Below, one piece after another: positions 40,001 through 41,704 of a stretch of DNA of 41,704 bases (position 1 is its first letter; each line of letters opens with the position of its first letter). A program made the translations under genes and the position numbers. The notes below the pieces were generated by a model. It did not search any database and was not told the origin of the DNA. It saw only the letters and a list, made by a program, of their open reading frames with translations. Location of the stretch: positions 1-41,704 of the IMG/VR virus record IMGVR_UViG_3300035074_000089; one strand, given 5' to 3'. The stretch is from a virus.

Positions 40001-40616
40001 TGGCAAGCATGATCGTTCAGTTGAGCAGGCCGAGGCCGCACTGACCTTTTTGCACGAGACCGGCTTGCCGGAAGCGCTCTCCTCTTTGCCCGTGTTCTAC
40101 GGCGTGGACGCGAACATTAATCGCCGGATCGAGGCGGCATTTGTACGGCCACTAGCGATCGGCGACCGCAGGGCCACGCCCGCTGCTGTCGACGCACTTG
40201 ACCGCTGGCTGCGTCTATCCGAAATCGGTCAAGCATCCCCCCTGCCTGATGTCCTGCGCGACAGGGCGCTGCGGGCCTTTGAGCGTGGGCGGATTGGCGG
40301 ACTGGGTAGTCTCATCTATCTCGCGCGTCGCCTGATCGAGGCGGACCGCTGCGGCAGTGCTGAACTCGATCGCATCACCGAAATGCTCGATGAACTCCGC
40401 GAGGCGACAGACTACGGTCCGCCCGATGGCGATGGCCATATTGAGTCCGACAGGGCCGTTTCCTTACCTCTCGCCCGCGCCGAGTGCGTCCGACTTGCAC
40501 GAGCGCTTGAACGAAAAGGAGTGACAACCGAGCCGGTCCATGCGTGGCGCGAACTCGCCGCTCGCGACCCACTTCCCGAAGTTCGTGAAGCCACGCGTGA
40601 CGTGACGGACGAATGA
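37002..40616 (+). CDS. SIR2-domain anti-phage protein, Dsr1-like
   Basis: 1204 aa from ATG 37002; earlier in-frame starts at 36954 (ATG) and 36825 (GTG) also lack good ribosome binding sites, so the start is uncertain. Residues 1-270 form a SIR2_2 domain: GAGVS (37-41) for NAD binding, VLTTNYDTLLERA with Asn131 and Asp133, IIKLHGSL with His168, LCLLGFSGDDPNFLQW (208-222). The remaining 900 residues are helical and repeat-like, fitting the sensor region of defence-associated sirtuins (the DUF4020-containing type). Family members deplete NAD on phage infection, causing abortive infection. Codon use and base composition look less GC-biased than the phage genes, suggesting acquisition as cargo. 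Confidence 0.87.
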   Translation: MPSSATLVDLPDHPALEQLSRALWSRGSLRGAAVLVGAGVSRGGARLLSNDASPPPLWFELADEMARELYGAKSANAPRDPLRLAEEFRAGLGDAALTDFLRRRIRDDTFEPGPIHRDLLDLPWADVLTTNYDTLLERAAQDSRRGYDLVLTEHDLPHAEGPRIIKLHGSLRDGADVVISEEDYRTYPQRRAAFVNTARQVFIENELCLLGFSGDDPNFLQWAGWVRDQLSSRARRIYLVGALDLPPVKRRLLETRGVAPIDLAPAVAGERADQRHSAAISLFLTHLKAARPTEPDDWEPRSYHNYPNLRSGDHDAWSRNIRNPEKVVETFRAALAIWREDRQTCPRWLVCPRDVRRSIRHSTTTVDNPVLALDTMPENERRDALLELAWRYDRGAQPVPPWLAERMDAISTPAALAEVDPELVGALARAVLGAARLSGDEAVFATRAARFESLAAPSDLPALIAHERCLFARDRLDFAFVAENTSKIDGDDPVWGLRRAAMLYWVGETEAAQRTIGAAARELRARVLRDPDSVALRSRLAWVKMLASAVRWEDQGALLAEMDGLDRLALRDYDPWKELRALDAEVDEELRKRYEAREIEPGFEAGTYRDNRNSVTFGTASEVTTLVELRHVGERAGLPIHTQHVNVLGTRLADALRLVFEPTAAWHAAFLSTKPDYSKGPIDTHLGRIAVARLDEKTVAELRNRLEHAIPYWCARLRSKGNDYKDVDVLRLYVEALSRVAARDDADNAKAHVRLAVELATDDGLKHWLMNEPIGHLLKRAFDAVPTDERGELSSELLRFPLAVERGTSVRLGSWYDPGGDTYRFVRRSGNEAIFDARVAAFLRHLVDGGPSRTEAAVRLLYLHEREQLKSDQVSSFADALWKDIPPGSNDLPKGLDLLSYAFLIAPAPPTIDARARVYSHLYGPGDGADPIHLVAAASGRKPYMQPTESDAVRLFRNVAGWRPEKPGSGVLRNALVRPARQENSRLMASVLGIVAAPALGKHDRSVEQAEAALTFLHETGLPEALSSLPVFYGVDANINRRIEAAFVRPLAIGDRRATPAAVDALDRWLRLSEIGQASPLPDVLRDRALRAFERGRIGGLGSLIYLARRLIEADRCGSAELDRITEMLDELREATDYGPPDGDGHIESDRAVSLPLARAECVRLARALERKGVTTEPVHAWRELAARDPLPEVREATRDVTDE

Positions 40617-40795
40617 CACGGGCATAGCGTCTGGGTCGAAAATCAAATTGCCGCTGTAGTGCCATCCCGGCGACAACGCCTTTTGTCGATCAGCCGCCCG
40701 ATTGCGTCAGGTTGCTTTTCGCTTACAATAGCAGCGTTGTGCCCTCGGGTTGGGAGTCCCAGGTAACTGCTATACAGACATCAGCTTGGAGCATA

Positions 40796-40906
40796 ATGGC
40801 TACGGCTATGCCGTGGGCAATTGCTCCGCCGCTCGGGGTGCTTGCTTTGGGTGCAGCACTTTTTTGGGTGTACGCAGGCTTTCGAAACAGCGCCTCGCGC
40901 CCGTAG
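40796..40906 (+). CDS. 36-aa single-pass membrane peptide
   Basis: Candidate small gene: ATG 40796 with GGAG 4 nt upstream. The sequence is one hydrophobic helix (AIAPPLGVLALGAALFWVYAGF) flanked by short polar ends. An in-frame extension to 40712 exists. It lies 180 bp after the SIR2 gene and 19 bp before the next gene. Small membrane peptides of this kind may be toxins or accessory parts of defence cassettes; no homologue recognised. Confidence 0.45.
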   Translation: MATAMPWAIAPPLGVLALGAALFWVYAGFRNSASRP

Positions 40907-40925
40907 GTTATGGAGTCATCACGAT

Positions 40926-41165
40926 ATGAGCTGGCAAGACCAAGTTCCGGGTGCGTTTGGTGTTCAAGATGTGATTTTCGGAGTACATCCGCTTGATGAG
41001 GCCCGCGCCAAGGAAGCCATAGAAGCTGCAAAGGCAGCGGGAGCAGCCTTCAGCGAATTCGAGAAGGAAATCGTTTGGCACTGTTATCAGAAGGTCACCG
41101 CGTCAGGGATGCTTCAAGAGCATATTGAGAAACAGGTGGCTCGCGCAAAGAAGCTTTGGGGATAA
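40926..41165 (+). CDS. 79-aa soluble protein after SIR2 gene
   Basis: ATG 40926 with GGAG at 40912-40915 gives a clear start; a longer frame from 40821 overlaps the membrane peptide. The product begins MSWQDQVPGAFGVQDVIFGV and continues as two or three helices (DEARAKEAIEAAKAAGAAFSEFE, KEIVWHCYQKVTASG, EHIEKQVARAKKLW). Acidic/basic balance and helical heptads suggest a small interaction module. No family recognised. Same strand and cassette as the SIR2 protein. Confidence 0.65.
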   Translation: MSWQDQVPGAFGVQDVIFGVHPLDEARAKEAIEAAKAAGAAFSEFEKEIVWHCYQKVTASGMLQEHIEKQVARAKKLWG

Positions 41166-41197
41166 GCGCGTCAGAAAGCCGCAGAGCCCCATTATGG

Positions 41198-41407
41198 AAC
41201 CTCGCGGGTATGTCCGCTCATGGCGCACTGCGGAATTGCACGCCGGCGGGATTTCGACCCTTGGCTGACGGGCGCGGCGCGGCAGAGGTGTTGCGGCCGG
41301 CTCCGGACGGCGCGCTGCAGGGATGGGCCGTCTCACCGCGCGTGAATCGATCGGGCGCCGCCGACGACGACCCGTCGCTTATTCGAGCGCTCGACGAGAC
41401 AACCTGA
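41198..41407 (+). pseudogene. decayed yedK/SRAP (HMCES-like) C-terminal fragment
   Basis: The end of an SOS response-associated peptidase is recognisable in two frames. RRRDFDPWLTGAA (about 41242-41280) is in one, and EVLRPAPDGAL, WAVSPRVN, DDDPSLIRALDE up to the stop at 41405-41407 in the other. The shift between them and the absence of the catalytic N-terminal Cys region show a truncated, frameshifted pseudogene. Known YedK proteins cap abasic sites in single-stranded DNA. Lies between the SIR2 cassette and attR; the rest of 41166-41557 shows no gene. Confidence 0.7.
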
Positions 41408-41557
41408 GCAGATCGCCGCCCAGCCGCGCACTCATCGCGCGGGGCTCGTCCGGGTTTCGGTCGAGTGCGCAGAGTTCCGCGGAAAATCCCGCTGCGCGGT
41501 GGCAGCATTGCCGCAAGCTTCTGTTATGTCGATTGATTTTGCGGCTCAGAGCAGCGG

Positions 41558-41596
41558 CTTGGGAAGCTGTCGTTCTGCCACTGAACTACGCCCGCG
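41558..41596. repeat. attR core (truncated tRNA-Gly 5' half)
   Basis: Copy of 391-429 with one change (G at 41577). On the minus strand it reads the tRNA 5' end through the anticodon loop, then runs into unrelated phage-side DNA, so no functional tRNA can form here. It marks the right end of the prophage. Confidence 0.85.
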
Positions 41597-41609
41597 CTCG
41601 GCGAGAGAT

Positions 41610-41638
41610 ATTGTGCACGCGTCGAAGCCGGGTGGCAA
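41610..41638 (-). promoter_or_regulatory. putative original tRNA-Gly promoter
   Basis: Minus-strand -35 TTGCCA (41638-41633), 17-bp spacer, -10 CACAAT (41615-41610), about 15 bp before the truncated tRNA 5' end. It lies in the chromosomal right flank and would be the native promoter separated from the tRNA by the prophage. The remaining flank to 41704 is too short to hold a gene. Confidence 0.4.
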
Positions 41639-41704
41639 GCGGCGAAAGCCGACCTTTGCTCGACCTTCGCCGACGCGCTCGCCTCCGCCGCGCTCGCCAT
41701 GGTA

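Noticed and set aside
41156-41407. 83-aa intact gene next to attR
   Set aside because: Only its second half resembles the end of YedK, and the preceding YedK motif is in another frame, so it is a pseudogene remnant.
41551-41596. second tRNA-Gly gene at the right end
   Set aside because: Only the 5' half is present; no T arm or 3' acceptor strand follows, so it is an att remnant.

Overview
The window is an almost complete temperate phage genome (about 41.1 kb) integrated into a tRNA-Gly(CCC) gene of a GC-rich alphaproteobacterium. The host class is inferred from the RcGTA-like (Rhodobacter gene transfer agent-like) head-tail module, a GapR/DUF2312 nucleoid-protein paralogue, DUF2793/DUF2460/DUF2163 tail proteins and the base composition. 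Short chromosomal flanks remain: about 390 bp on the left, including the tRNA, and about 100 bp on the right. The element is bounded by a 39-bp direct repeat with one mismatch (391-429 and 41558-41596). The repeat is the 5' half of the tRNA, not the usual 3' half.

Layout. (1) 0.67-23.9 kb, minus strand: late genes. In transcription order these are HNH endonuclease, small and large terminase, portal, ClpP-type prohead protease, HK97-type capsid, connector and adaptor proteins, tail terminator, major tail protein, a tail chaperone pair with a predicted -1 frameshift, tape measure, distal tail, hub, NlpC/P60 and a 1368-aa tail-tip protein. A DUF2793/Gly-rich fibre, a GH19 endolysin, a Dam-type methylase, two membrane proteins (holin candidates) and a strong terminator at 1030-1063 follow. 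(2) 23.9-30.25 kb, minus strand: early-left/replication genes. These are a Cro-like protein, small DNA-binding proteins, a GapR-like protein, an HD hydrolase, an MT-A70 methylase, a replication-initiator-like HTH protein with iterons inside its gene, and a NusG-like protein just before the late genes. (3) 30.25-30.92 kb: divergent immunity region with face-to-face promoters over one palindromic operator. (4) 31.3-36.6 kb, plus strand: an operon with a second copy of the operator over its promoter. It encodes a membrane-anchored protein, a very long ParB-like protein, unknown small proteins, an excisionase-like protein and a tyrosine integrase. (5) 36.6-41.5 kb: a cargo cassette of lower GC by eye. 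It holds a large SIR2-domain anti-phage protein and two small genes, between decayed fragments of unrelated chromosomal genes.

How the parts work together (inference). A CI-like repressor lacking the usual self-cleavage residues holds both operators. When it is released, the left operon makes the replication proteins and the NusG-like factor, which could carry RNA polymerase through terminators into the 23-kb late operon. The right operon makes the ParB-like protein, excisionase and integrase. The SIR2 cassette would be expressed in the lysogen to exclude other phages. The points most worth testing are the 5'-half tRNA attachment site with a phage-supplied promoter, the GGGAAAA frameshift site, the in-gene iterons, the shared operators, the NusG-like late regulator, the lone 753-aa ParB-like protein and the small genes downstream of the SIR2 protein.
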